Program-made: the position numbers and the translations under genes | NCBI RefSeq assembly: GCF_963169125.1 | Contig: NC_084802.1 | Span: 17,794,896-17,858,895 of the forward strand | Source: Humulus lupulus | Taxonomy: Eukaryota; Streptophyta; Magnoliopsida; Rosales; Cannabaceae | Length of the DNA: 64,000 nucleotides | Reading direction: 5' to 3' | The notes under the pieces: model-generated | Databases searched by the model: none | What the model was told of the DNA's origin: nothing | The model's input: the letters and a program-made list of their open reading frames with translations, nothing else | In this document: one piece after another, positions 36,381 to 48,584 of the stretch | How the letters are laid out: every line of letters starts with the position of its first letter | Position numbering within the stretch: position 1 is the first letter of the stretch

Positions 36381-37941
36381 AATTAAATATTTATGTTTTA
36401 AATTATGAGAATCAAAATAAATAAAAAATTTGATCACCTATTCATTAATATTGAAGTAAAACTTGTCAAAGTAGTAACTAATAATTTGTAATATTACTAA
36501 GTAAAAAAGAAATTTTAAAAATTATAATAATAGTTATTTAAGATATTATATTAAACTAATTAGTATTTTTTTTTCTTTTCCAAAACTTATAATAATGATT
36601 TTTAATACAAATAAATAAAAATAAAATAATCTTGAAAATTAGGTCACCCGCCCAAATCCCTCCCTTCCCCTCATCGTCTTCCCCACGATATCAGCGCCCA
36701 ACACCCACCCACCCCTTTCCTTGTGTGTGGCCTACCATTCTTGGCACCGCCCAACCTCTCCTGGCCTCTCTCCCCTGCATCGCCCATCTACTGAGTCAGC
36801 GAACGACGACGTGCGGCCTCCGCTCAGCCGCCCAGCTCCGGCCTACTTCCCTTGTCGCAGCCCTTTACTAGCCTCTCTCTGTATCCCTCGCAGTTTATAT
36901 CCATTAAATTTTGGTATTCCTTTTCTACAATGAGTTTTATTTTTCTGCAATGGTTTTTTGGTAATTAATATACAAATATGTGTTTATTTTATTGTGTGTA
37001 TTTACAATACCTATATATCTTTTATTAAATATTGATAGTTTTGTTGAAATTTCTTTGACTGTGAAACCTATTACTTGTGATTCATTTGTGTTTAGTGGAT
37101 GAAAGTGTTGATAAAATATTATTTTTAGTTATGTCGTTAATGTAATTAAGGTGTTTGATTGAATTCTTGAATGATAAAAGATATAGGCTTCTATTTATTT
37201 GGAGATGTGGTGTGGTTCGATGTAATATTGTGTATAAAAGATAAGTTTGTTTTTTAAAAGAGAAACATAAAAGAGAGAAGTGGGGTTCTGTATAGTCAAG
37301 TTGAAAGGATTTGAAAGTTATTATATCCAGATATATTTATAAGACTCTCCAATATAGTAAGTTTCCTTAAAAAAAAATTCTTTGCGTATATATATGTATT
37401 GTCTCCTCTTGCTGCTATGTTAATCTCTTACATCTTGCTCCGGTCTTTCCTTGTCTCCATCTTACACATATCTTATTTCTCTTTAAATTATTTAAGGTCT
37501 TCATCCAATTTGCATTGTTGAAAGGTAATTGCTCTAATTTATTTGATGCATTTTTTTTTGGTAGATTATTGTGCTTTTCAGAATAATAATTTTGTTGGGT
37601 TTTCTTTTTTCAAATCATAAAGGTTATAAACAAACCTTGACTGGATGACTTACTGTGCTTTATGTCTTCAATTTGATCAATTTTTCACCAATTCAGGATT
37701 TGATATATCATTTGAACTTTATTTTTAAGCGGCAATTTACAGTAGAGACTATCTTATCAGTTTTTTTTTTTAATATTCTAACCCTACTGTTTCTAGCTAA
37801 TATTGTATTAAGCTCTTGAATATTTTCTGCACTGATTTCTATATGTAGTCTTTTCTGCAATGGACTATTAGTTACTTTAGATGGTTGATGATAGCCTGTG
37901 TAGTCTCATTTTTTTTTCCTTTGACACTGTTTGTGTTACAG
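36381..37941. other. GC-rich patch and AT-rich flank before the Argonaute fragment
   Basis: 36640-36900 is C-rich and out of keeping with its surroundings, like a captured 5' UTR or first exon, but I cannot identify a protein. The rest is intron-like AT-rich DNA leading to the acceptor at 37941. Confidence 0.4.
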
Positions 37942-39079
37942 GCATATCAACATCTAGGGGAGGAAAACATTCCCAAGTTTACTGTGATTGTGGCTCAGAA
38001 AAATCATCACACAAAGTTATTTCAAGCTGGCGGTGCCAACAATAATGTCCCACCAGGTTTGCTGTGTGCTTTCAATCAAGATATACATTATTTCTTTGAG
38101 TGAAGCTGTACATACTTATGTAATTCCTGTTTTCATTTCAGGGACTATCGTGGACACTGGAATTGTGCACCCAAGGAACTATGATTTCTATCTGTGCTCT
38201 CATGCTGGGATGATTGTAAGTCTCTTGTATCTTAGGAGAGTCTGTGTTGTGCATCTCATTCTTAATTTTATGAGCATATCATTTATTTGTTTTTCCAGTT
38301 TAATCTTTCTATTAGTTTTCCAGTAGTGTGTAGATTACCATGAATATTTTTTAGGCTGCCATAATGAGATTTGATATTTAGTTCGGATAGTTGGTTGTTG
38401 GTGATATTTGCATGTGTTTTGAATTATCATATTCCAGATTGATTACATACTGATCGACACAATTCAATTTTCCCTAATTTGAACAATTAAATGCGGATTC
38501 AAATAAAGCATTTGATCTCTTTGTAACTATGTTTCTTTTTCCATTTTTTATCGGCTGCTACAAAACACAGGGAACTTCTAGGCCAGCACACTATCATGTC
38601 CTAGTTGATGAAATTGATTTCTCTCTTGATGACTTGCAAAACCTTATCCGTTCCTTATCTTACGTGTAAGATTTTATTCTTTAGTGTTTTATTTTACTCT
38701 CTTTTTATTTGTTTATGGTACCTTTTTACGACTTACTGAACTTGTTTCAGGTACCAAAGGAGCACAACTGCAATTTCAATAGGTAGGTTATTAAGGATTG
38801 TAGTTTCCTCCTATTACATGCATATATACATATATTACTATATTTTGATCTATAATAAAATTTTATATTACACTGCTTAAACGATCAATTTCACTTTCCA
38901 GTTGCTCCAATATATGTTATGCCCATCTTGCTGCATATCAAATGGGCCAGTTCATCAAGTTTGAGGATTTATCAGATACTTCTTCAGGACAGAAAACTTT
39001 TACTTCTTCGGGTATCATTCCTGTTCCAGATCTCCCTAAGTTGCATGACAATGTTAAGGGATCTATGTTCTTTTGCTGA
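37942..39079 (+). pseudogene. Captured C-terminal exons of an AGO4-clade Argonaute (PIWI domain)
   Basis: Five exons with intact splice sites: 37942-38056, 38142-38215, 38571-38665, 38751-38782 and 38902-39079. They read [86 protein letters not shown] and a final GSMFFC-stop. This is the last third of the PIWI domain, including the block with the final catalytic His (RPxHYHVL). The MFFC terminus fits the AGO4/6/9 group, which acts in RNA-directed DNA methylation. Two extra bases near 38911 shift the frame in the last exon. The PAZ, MID and first PIWI parts are absent. It lies inside a transposon with target duplications, so it is a captured copy and not a gene. Confidence 0.88.
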
Positions 39080-41038
39080 GGTGCTGTGGATAGCTTTTGG
39101 CGGACATATTTTGACTTTCATTTTGACACAAGAAAAGGTCTTTGAAAACGTACATATTACATAGACGGGGAAAACGACAGATGGGTTCTTTAGGTGAGTA
39201 GTGAAATAGGAAATACTCGAAATAATAGTTTAGTTGAGTTGTGGACTCTTTGAGATGCACAGTGCTTTCAACAAATAGTTAACTTTATGTTTAGGAATTG
39301 AGTTATCTGAACAATCGGTTACCCAAGAAAAGTTTTAACCATATAATCTTGCTACCTACGTCCTCAGTCTTCAAAGTACCAAGTCTTGAGTTCAACTAAC
39401 AGATCAAGCTATTACAATAGACTTTTCCAAATGCTCTATTCCACCGGTGCCAACCTCACCAATACAAATGATATAGAAGTTTAAGTACAATAATACACCC
39501 TCTCGTAAGATGATGAATACAAAATAAAAACCTAGAGAGAAATGCACACAAATGAATAATCACAATCTTGGCTCATGTGTTTGAAAAGATTTACACTAGA
39601 AAAGAATTTGGAACACTTTTAGCTAGCTTAATAGTAATATATCTGATAGAAGCTTACACACCCCATTTGGAAAAAAGCAATTAACTACAAAAAAAAATGT
39701 GGTTCAACTTGTGGTTTTGAAGCCATGAATTTATTCTGAAGGAAACAGAGTTCATAGCCTCTTTTCATTTTCTATGTTTTTCAGCCATGTTTATATGTTT
39801 AGCTTGTTTGGACTCTTGAACTCACAATCACCAAAGGGGCTGATGCTTAATGGTTGTCAATTTCTAGCTTAAATGTCACTATTTTTTAGGTAAGTTCAAT
39901 ATTGTCTTTGCCATTTATTGGATCTTTATCCTCAACTTTCTTTTCAGCCATGTTTATATGTTTACACTTGCTGCTATATTTGGTTATGTTTAAGTGGGCA
40001 CAAGATCACAACTGTTATTTTCTTGTCATTTTTAGTGTTCAAGTAAGATATATATATTTATATATATAAGGTCTTGATTAATTTCCCCACTGCATCTCTT
40101 TCTTGCCCACTCTAATCCTATTTGTTATATTAGAAGGTGAGCTAGAACAAATAGCGAATGGAAAAGGTTCAATACGCCTATATTCTTGGTGTAGAATAAT
40201 TCATATAATGCATATATTTATGTGTGGAATATGTTTCAGTGACTCTTAAACTATTGGTTTCAACTAATTTTATGTTATCTTCTACAGGTATAATGAAGTT
40301 TCTTTTGTTAACTTACTAAGAGTCCAGTGCACATTTTAATGTGTGAGTGTGAATGAACTTATAGTTGATATATATGATACTAGGTTTTCTACCTCAAAAT
40401 GAAATTGCTAAAAAATCCCTTTCACAACCCTGAAGTAGAACTAATGACATAGACCAATTTAAAGGTTGTTGCAATTAAGCTAGTTATAAAAGAAATTATC
40501 CCAATTTTTTCTTAGATTTTATTTTTGAAATGATTTGCTCTGTTTTTCGTTATTGTGAAATTGAGTGATTTCATATTTCAATGCACTTTTGATCAAGTAC
40601 TCGTAGTTTCTCTTTACATTTCATTATTGAGTGGCCTTTTGTAATTTAGGAAAGGAATCTAAGAAAGTTTGATATTATAGTAGAATCTTACACCTAAATA
40701 TGGCAGCGATATTATTGGTTTTTCTCGTGCTTCAAAAGAGTCTATCTACTTTCCCTGAGCTATAAGTAAAAAGAATGAGTTGTGATGAAATAAGAAAGGA
40801 AGGGATCACAATTTAATCGTATCTTGTAGCACATTTTTCATATTTATGTAGTTGGGTATTTTCTTGGGAGGTCAATAAAATTTTCTTTTAAAAACCTTTA
40901 ACCTTTTTCCTTGACTTTGGTGGTTAGAATAGCAAAATCCCAGAATCTAAAATATGTTGTTAATTGGGTTAATTCTAAGTTGATAGATCTTGTCTGTTGA
41001 AAGACCTCCATTTATGATGTTTGATACATCAATGGCAG
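39080..41038. other. Non-coding part of the CACTA element
   Basis: No credible ORF. The stretch just after the Argonaute stop may be its captured 3' UTR; the rest is AT-rich. Confidence 0.4.
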
Positions 41039-41112
41039 GGATTCAAAAATCTTACTTCTCTCACAAAGCTTGATCTATCTGACAATAACATATCAACACT
41101 TCCCCAGAGTTG
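41039..41112 (+). pseudogene. Captured leucine-rich-repeat exon
   Basis: A 74-base exon between a GGCAG acceptor and a GTAAGT donor reads FKNLTSLTKLDLSDNNISTL. This is a canonical LRR of the intracellular type, most like the LRRC40-like proteins of plants. No neighbouring LRR exon is visible. Confidence 0.55.
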
Positions 41113-41403
41113 GTAAGTATAAGATGCCTTTCAAGATTTGTGTATTGGAAGCATAGTATAGTAACATCAACAAGTTTGAAATAATTTTTCTTGCAATTTT
41201 ATGTGTCTTGTCTATTACTTTGTGAAGTTATTGTGTGTGTCTTGCACAATGCTATAAGAAAACCAAACTTTTGCTCCTGCTGCAAACTACTACAAGAGGC
41301 CTATTTATAAGGACATGCCATTTCTTGTAAGTAAATTTTCATTTAATATTAATTTTACTTGTACCTTATGATGTTTATTTTAATAACTTGGTTTTAAATG
41401 CAG

Positions 41404-41941
41404 ACGTCACTGGATGTTAGTGTTCATTGATCCAGATGACCATAATTGTTACTATCTTGATTCACTTAGAAAATGTCCTCCAAATGATTTGAAGAACCTT
41501 ATGAACAGGTAATACATTTGAAACTCATTTTAGAATAAAATATGGTTATTTAATATGGAAATAAAAAATTAATATGCTCTTAATATTGATGTATATAGAG
41601 TGTCTCTTCACACATTAAGTGAAAGACAGGAAGGAATAAAAAAAATTACAAGTGGAAAATAGTCAATTGCCCTCGTCAAACATCGTCAGTAGAGTGCGAT
41701 TTTTATATCATAAGGATGATGAAGGACTATTGCTTGAATGAGACACCCATGCGATGGCTAACTAGTAATGTAAGTGTATTTATAATTATTGAACTACAAT
41801 TCTATTGAATTTAATTTCTGACTTAGTTTTTTATTTTGTGTTTTGTAGTGTGGTGGGAAGAATACATATACACTTGGTGAAATTAATGAAACTCGAAATG
41901 AATGGGCAGCCAAGCTTCTTGAGCGGATGAGTCATAGCTAG
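41404..41941 (+). pseudogene. C48 (ULP1-like) peptidase, C-terminal exons
   Basis: Three exon-like blocks: 41404-41508 (RHWMLVFIDP and YYLDSLRK, with the catalytic His and Asp), about 41590-41769 (WKIVNCPRQTSSVECDF, with the Gln and catalytic Cys), and 41849-41941 (YTLGEINETRNEW and a stop). ULP1-fold cysteine peptidases remove SUMO in cells. Copies like this are common in plant CACTA and Mutator-like elements, where their role is unknown. A stop near the start of the second block, if that exon start is right, makes this a pseudogene. All three triad residues remain. Confidence 0.75.
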
Positions 41942-42169
41942 AGTAACTTTTGAAATCAAAATTAAAAAAATATATTAATTTTTGTTTTTAGTTAGCACTT
42001 ACATAGTTATTGCAAGTGTATATTTTGATCTTGTAATTTTTAGATTTTGAACATACTGAGTTTTATTGATTTTGTCTGTCTGTTGATTCTGTCTGAACTA
42101 TGCTGTAATTACACATGAAATTATAAATGAATATAGTAGTTGAAAATAGAGAAATAAAAAAATTCTCAT

Positions 42170-42520
42170 ACTCTACATGGGACGTCGGTCTCCACAAAAC
42201 TGTCGTCTTATGTATGGCAGGGGACGATGCTTGCACATAAATTGTCATCTCATGTATTGTAGGAGGGTGACGCCTGAGTAGGAACTGTCGTCTTATTTAC
42301 TGCAGTGGATGACGCTTGCACAAAAACTGTCGTATCATGTACCACAAGAAACAACATTTGTATAAGAATCATCGTCTCATGTACGACAAGTAATGATGCT
42401 TTTATTTAAACTGTTGTTTCATGCTTTACATGGCATGACATTGCATGGGACGACGGTATTAGAATCGACGTACGAGTGTCCATACGACGGTTTAAAACCA
42501 TCGTCCCATGTCAATTTTGT
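42170..42520. repeat. Right subterminal repeats of the Argonaute-bearing CACTA element
   Basis: Units such as AAACTGTCGTCTTATGTATG recur about every 60 bases with GGGACGA-type partners. They mirror the repeats at 34870-35060. Confidence 0.7.
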
Positions 42521-42530
42521 AGAAGTGATT

Positions 42531-43632
42531 TCTCCTCAAATAACAAGCAAGCAAGTTCTAGAATCGTTCATACATTCTTTTCACATTCAAAATTCAGCAA
42601 GTGTACATACATTTAAATGCAATAATTTACCAATCATGATAAAATATTATGTTTTAAAATTAATTAAAGTAACCCAAAGAAGTGGCCAAACCATGCACAC
42701 ATTTTTTTTTTTAAAATAAAATATATTTTTCTCTAATTATATTACAAGTCATTCACGTATTCTCATAAGCTAATCATTGTTATCTTGATTCGACAGACTC
42801 TCTAGATACCCTAGCACGCAACACAACTAACAACCAAACCAAAGACAATTTAACAAAACACCAAACTAAACAGAAACTTGACTCAACTAACCTGACACAA
42901 ATAACTAAAATTAATCCCTCTTCCCCAAAGTTACCAAAAACATTGTCCCCAATGTTTAAATAAAAGCTAAGGAAATTAACCTTACCTGACTTGACTCATG
43001 ACGAAGGACCTGCCTCGTCATCCCCTCAGGTGGAGAATACCCAAAGTTGGGTTGTTGTGGATATGGTGCGAATCCACTAGTGTCAATGCCAAAACGAGTG
43101 GCGAAGGCTTGGTCGTAGGCATATTGGTTCTGCGTCACATTGACACTCCGTAAGTGGTGCGACTGGAATTGAGACACCAAAGTGTCAATCCTTTGGTGTA
43201 TGTTTTGGGCTCCTAGTGATGGACGAGCTGACTATCTCGAGGTACCTGCACTAGGAACAACTGAAAAAGTTTTCACATTGTTAATCTTGATCGAATCATA
43301 AACTAGAGGGGGAAATTTCTCCTCTAGTTCAGTAATGGGGGCCCCTTCTTTCAGACATAAACAGGTGATAAGGCTAGGAAAATACAGCCCCACATAACTA
43401 GTGACACACACTCATTCAGGTTGTAGGCAATAATATTGCCTACATCTATGGATTCCCCTTGTAGGACGACATAGAGTAATACCGCCTTACTAGGGGTGAC
43501 AATGATAAAAGCTTCTGTGGGTGTCAAATTTGAACAAATAAAATATAGCCACACTCTTGATGTGATTCTAAACGATTTGAACCCCAATAAGAATAATGGG
43601 ACCCAAAAAAACAATTTAGAACAAGGAGGCCT
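42531..43632 (-). pseudogene. Athila-like ORF (plant mobile domain) and 3' UTR
   Basis: Two frames on the minus strand (43614-43370, then about 43380-42956) give RVWLYFICSNLTPTEAF, VVLQGESIDVGNIIAYNLNE, then LYFPSLITCLCLKEGAPI and a tail with VTQNQYAYDQAFATRFG. This resembles the putative plant transposon protein found in Athila-type gypsy elements. A frameshift lies between the pieces. Downstream, ACATTGGGGACAATG and ACTTTGGGGAAGAGGG (42900-42960) are typical of the 3' region of these elements. The upstream part is cut off by the chromovirus-like element at about 43633. Confidence 0.6.
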
Positions 43633-44144
43633 TGGTTCGTTCTAAAAAATCAGATTCTATAAAAATAAAGAACCTTGACCCGTTATCTATAAAGAGATAA
43701 GAACCAAAGGTATAAGAAAGATATGAGATGCCACACTCAAGAAATGAGAAGGATTGTGAGTGATAAGTCAAGGGTTTGAACGCCACAAGAAAGATCTTGA
43801 TAAGTTCTACGAAGTTCTTTGAAGAACCAAAGAGAAAACACTCTCAAAAATATATTAATTCCAAATCTGATTTGCAAACTCGTATGTCCCCCCATTTATA
43901 CTTGGAACAACCCTCCAAGAATAGGAAAAGTTATATTTTAAGCATTAAATTGATACATGCATTAATATAGACCAAAACCCTTCAATTCTAGACTATTAGA
44001 CTTCTAGAAAGTAGCTAAATGGCTGAATAAAAAAAGTCTTAATTTAACCAATAGAAATATAACTAAATGCATAAATAAAACATAAATATATGCCCATAAC
44101 TCATCCAAACTGAAATGCCACGTTTTGGGAGGTTAACCAGCCCT
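43633..44144 (-). repeat. Probable 3' LTR of the chromovirus-like gypsy element
   Basis: Follows the integrase end. On the minus strand it has a TATAAATGGGG promoter-like stretch, then a U5-like region ending near GAACGAACCA (43633). No second copy is in the window, so boundaries are approximate. Confidence 0.45.
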
Positions 44145-46107
44145 TTAAATTGCTTCAATAACATTAACTAGGCATTGATCTCCATTTTGAGTAATTTCTG
44201 ACTTTATCTTTCCATAATCAGCCCATATATATTGGATTAGCCCATTAAGTGCTTCTTTAAACCTTCTAGCTCTTGCTCTTGTAATTTTCCCAATTGGAAC
44301 TTGCAATGACTCTTTTAGTGTTGCTCCTTTGTTCTCATCATTCCCTCCCTCTTGAAAATGATTTGTCCTCAAATCTTCACCTACATCAAAAGGAAAGAAA
44401 TCAGAAACGTTAAAACTTGCACTCACATTATAGTCACTTGGAAGTTCTAACTTATAGGCATTGTCGTTGATCTTTTCCAACACTTGAAATGGCCCATCAC
44501 CCCTTGGAAGAAGTTTAGATCGTCTTTGAATAGGAAATTGTTCCTTCCTCATATGCACCCAAACCCAATCACCAGGTTCAAATACAACTTTCTTTCGCTT
44601 TTTGTTGGCTTGGGCTGCATGTTGTTCAGTTCTCTTCTCAATTTTCAGTCGAACCTTCTCATGAATCTGTCTAACAAAATCAGCTTTTTTTTTTCCATCT
44701 AAGTTAACACGCTCAGTCAAAGGCAATGGTGTTAAATCCAAAGGTGTCAATGGATTAAAACCATACACAATTTCAAAAGGTGAAAACTTAGTTGCAGAAT
44801 GTACACTCCTGTTATTTGCAAACTCTACATGTGACAAGCAATCTTCCCATGTTTTCAAGTTCTTTTGTATTATGGCACGCAACAAAGTAGATAATGTTCT
44901 GTTAACCACTTCAGTTTGACCATCAGTTTGTGGGTGACAAGTAGTAGAAAACAAAAGCTTAGTACCTAGCTTTCCCCACAAAGTCTTCCAAAAATAGCTC
45001 AAGAACTTTGTATCTCTATTTGAAACAATGCTTTTGGGCATGCCATGCAATCTTACAATTTCCTTGAAAAACAAATCAGCAATATGTGATGCATCATCGA
45101 TTTTATGACATGGAATGAAATGTGCAATTTTTGAAAACCTATCTACAGTCACATATATAGAATCCCAACCCTTTCTAGACCTAGGTAAACCCAAAGCAAA
45201 GTCCATAGATATGTCAATCCAAGGTTTACTAGCAATAGGAAAATGAGTACACAAACCATGTGGCTTGACCTGAGACTTAGCTTTTCTACATGTAATACAC
45301 TTCTCACAAACTCTTTCAACATCTCTTTTCATATGAGGCCAAAAAAATGATCATGAAAGATTTCTAATGTCTTAGATACACCAAAATGCCCCATCAAACC
45401 ACCCCCATGAGATTCTTTAATGAGCAAGTCACGCAATGAACTTTTAGGCACACATAGCTTATTTTCTCTAAACAAAAACCCATCATGCCTATAGAATTTT
45501 CCAAAAGCTTCTTTTTCAGAACCAAGCAATTTTACATCTAAGGTAGAGAGTAAAACATACCTTCGAGATAAAGCATTAGCCACAATGTTTTCCTTACCTT
45601 GCTTATACTTGATGACATAAGGAAACGTTTCAATGAACTCAACCACTTGGCATGTCTTCTATTTAGCTTTTGTTGTCCCTTCAAATGCTTTAAAGATTCA
45701 TGATCAGTGTGAATCACAAACTCTTTTGGCCAAAGGTAGTGCTGCGAAGTTTCCAATGCCCGAACTAACGCATACATCTCCTTGTCATAAGTTGTATAGT
45801 TTAAGGCTGCTCCACTTAATTTTTCACTAAAGTATGCAATAGGACGACTCTCCTGCATTAGAATTGCTCCAATACCTATTCCTGAAGCATCACACTCAAT
45901 CTCAAAAGTTTTAGTGAAGTTAGGTAAAGCAAGTAAAGGTGCATTAGTCAATTTTTCTTTAATTAAATGCCTTCTCATGATCATCACCCCACTTAAAACC
46001 AACATTCTTTTTAATAACTTCAGTCAAAGGTGCGGCTAAGCTACTGAAATCTTTCACAAATCTTCAATAAAAACTAGCCAAGCCTTGGAAACTTCTAACA
46101 TTACCCA
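44145..46107 (-). pseudogene. Chromovirus-like gypsy pol: RNase H and integrase
   Basis: RNase H (46005-45538) has [18 protein letters not shown] and [13 protein letters not shown]. The integrase (45646-44145) has a zinc-binding end (CEKCITC), the core D in [17 protein letters not shown] and [34 protein letters not shown]-terminal domain follows, as in chromoviruses. The second catalytic Asp, usually in SDRD, reads Asn here. Frameshifts separate the pieces. The reverse transcriptase end at 46107-46080 (NVRSFQGLASFY) is cut from its first part by the LTR insertion at 46112. Confidence 0.85.
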
Positions 46108-46111
46108 CACT

Positions 46112-48584
46112 TGTAACGACCCAAAATTACTATTAAGGCTTAAGGGCCTTCATTAGTGTGTCGGGAGGGCATAATTGGAGGTTAAGAAAATTAATGGTAA
46201 GAAAGCATAAATATGGGTATTGGATAAGTAGGTGGGCCCCGTTTGGCTGGTAAGGGCATAATTGTAATTTTGGCCCGTTAGGGCGTAAACGTGATTGTGT
46301 GTGATAAAATTGTTGAGACCACATTATTATGTGGATAGGTGGATATATATATATATATGCATATGTGTGTATGTTTGTAGCTTTCGGCACGAGGCGATCC
46401 TAGAGCTTGATAGCGGGATAAATCACAAAGGGGTTTAACAATTGACTTTGGACAGGTATCTGGTAGTTATTTAGACTATCGGGTTATAAAAATAAATATA
46501 TGGAGATATATTTGAGGTTAGGAAGTCTAAGTGTGAATATTGGGGAATTTTACCATTTTTCCCTCGGGGATGTTTCCGGCACCCCGAGGCTCGGGATTGA
46601 CTTAACGGGATAAAGGATAGATTTAGTTAAAACAGAAGCTAGTGGAAAGGAAGATTAGACCGACTTTCATTCTCTCTCCCTCTTCTCTCTTAAGGAAACT
46701 AGAAAAAACACAAGGAAAACAGAGGAAACTTGGAGGATTTGGGCTGGGATTTCAAAGGGTTTCAATGGGGATCTAAAAGCTTAGCTCAAGGATTATCCAA
46801 GGAACATTTAATCAAAGCCAAGGTGAGAATCAAACTGTGTTTTTGAGGTTAGAAGCTCTGAGTTTTTTCTGAGTAGTAAGATAATTATAACTTTGATGTT
46901 TAAGGTTGAATTGAAGCTAGAAACTTGGGAACTAGCTGGGATTCTGCTTAAAGAAGGGGTTCAGCTGAAGAGGTAAACTTTAATTTATGATTTAGAGGCT
47001 TAAATTTGAGTTCTGTATGGTTGGTTTTAGTGTTTAATGTACTTGAGTTTCAAAGATTGAAATATGGATTGCAATGAGTCTTAGGTTGGGTTTTCTGTTG
47101 AATTATGATGTTAAAGTTCTCTTGAAAGTGTTGGGAATGATTGATATTGAAATAGGGAGCTTTGGTATGATTTTGGGTAAGGTTTGGAGGTTGGAAATGG
47201 TGAAAATTCTGGGTTCGAAGGGAAGGGCTGTGGCTCTGTTCTAAAGCGCTACGGCCCTAGGATGAAGATGACCCAGGAGGGCTCGGCCAAGGGGGAGCGC
47301 CGCGGCGCCCAAGGCAAGGGCCGTGACGCGTGTCTTCTTTCAGGGAGGGCCTTGGTTTTGTTTAATGGCAGGGCCACGGCAAAGCTTTAGGGGCCGCAGC
47401 CCTTAGACACATACTTGAACGTTCAAGGTTTTAAAGTACAGGGATCGATCCTAGGGTGCTCGGGATCAATCTCACCACCGTGCTTGGTGGGATTCGACTT
47501 CCCGGAAGCTAGTTTTGTACATGAAAACCTATATGTGAATATTAATGGAATCCATTATCTTGGTTGTGACTAGGTGATAAGCTAGGGCTCGGGGAATGGA
47601 TCGTGCTCGGGGGTCGTCCTTCCTAATTAAAGCACTTGGAATCAAGGTAAGAAAACTGCACCTATGTAGGTGGATAGGATGGGACTATGTGTTCCCTATA
47701 TTTGAGAGTATTGTTATGTGAATGTGTTAGGACTAAGAGTTCCCTATAATTGTATAAATGTCATGAGGTGGTATTATGCCACGGGGACAAGAGATAAGTG
47801 GCCTAAGGGTGCCGAAATCAATATTTGCGCACATGGCGTGGCTCGGACACTGGTATCCAAGGACAGCTTATTAATCACTGAGCTCGGTTAAGCTGGCCGG
47901 AGTCAGTGGGTATGTCACTGGGCTTGGCCTAATTGAGCCAAAGGCAGTGAATTAAATAGAGGGTGCGGCCCGCGGGCATTAACCCTAGTTATTGCTTGAC
48001 ATGTGTCTATTGTGGATTATTGTCTATGATTTGATGAGTGTTTGGAGCTGAATTATTGGTTAATGACCAGTGTGTAGCCTTAAATGTATTTTATAGCTTG
48101 ATGGAACTGATTAATGCTTTGTGATTATTGGATTATGATCTGCGAACTGTTTAGCTGCTAATACTGTTATGTTATGATATTATGTTTTCTTGCTGGGCTT
48201 CGACTCACGGGTGCTACATGGTGCAGGTAAGGCAAGTTTACCATGGGTTGGAGAGCTCTGGGGGCGAGGTGTACATTGTCAGCTGCTCGGCCACCACGGT
48301 CGAGGATTTGTACAGGGACCTAAAGCGTATATTTTGCCATTAGAGTGGCTGGGTTACTTATTTGTGATTAAGAATTTTGTATTTACATCATTTAAACCCT
48401 GATTTGGGATCCCATGTATTAAACATCTGTTTTTAATAAAATCTAATCGTTTATAACCAAAATTCTTTTTAACCTAATCTGCTTGTGTCATTAGAAACAC
48501 ATTTCGTATTAAATGACTTGATTAGCAAGTCTTGCACTATTTCAAACACACAGTGTAGCGGTCTTGGTTATCCAGGGCGTTACA
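46112..48584 (+). repeat. Long gypsy LTR (about 2.47 kb) inserted in reverse transcriptase
   Basis: Begins TGTAACGACCC and ends GGGCGTTACA, followed three bases later by TGGTATTAGAGC, a one-mismatch tRNA-Met primer site. It is therefore a 5' LTR in plus orientation. The inner 47200-47400 is GC-rich with an incidental ORF. No matching 3' LTR is in the window. Confidence 0.8.

Larger units (their letters stand above)
34852..42527. mobile_element. CACTA-like transposon with Argonaute and LRR gene fragments (7.7 kb)
   Basis: Ends are CACTACTACAAAAATGTAC (34852) and the inverted ATTTTGTAGAAGTG (ending 42527), with ATT on both sides (34849-34851 and 42528-42530). Subterminal repeats of a GACGACAGT / ACTGTCGTC type fill 34870-35060 and 42175-42510. 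Inside are a solo LTR, five Argonaute exons, an LRR exon and a C48 peptidase relic. No TNP2-type transposase is seen. Confidence 0.85.

Noticed and set aside
36632..36933. Overlapping Pro/Ser-rich ORFs in a C-rich patch
   Set aside because: Two frames are open because of base composition only; I recognise no domain. It may be captured UTR.
42063..42248. Minus-strand ORF of 61 codons
   Set aside because: It overlaps CACTA subterminal repeats and has no protein-like conservation visible.
47184..47390. ORF of 68 codons in GC-rich DNA
   Set aside because: It lies wholly inside a gypsy LTR, shows no family motif and has no splice context.
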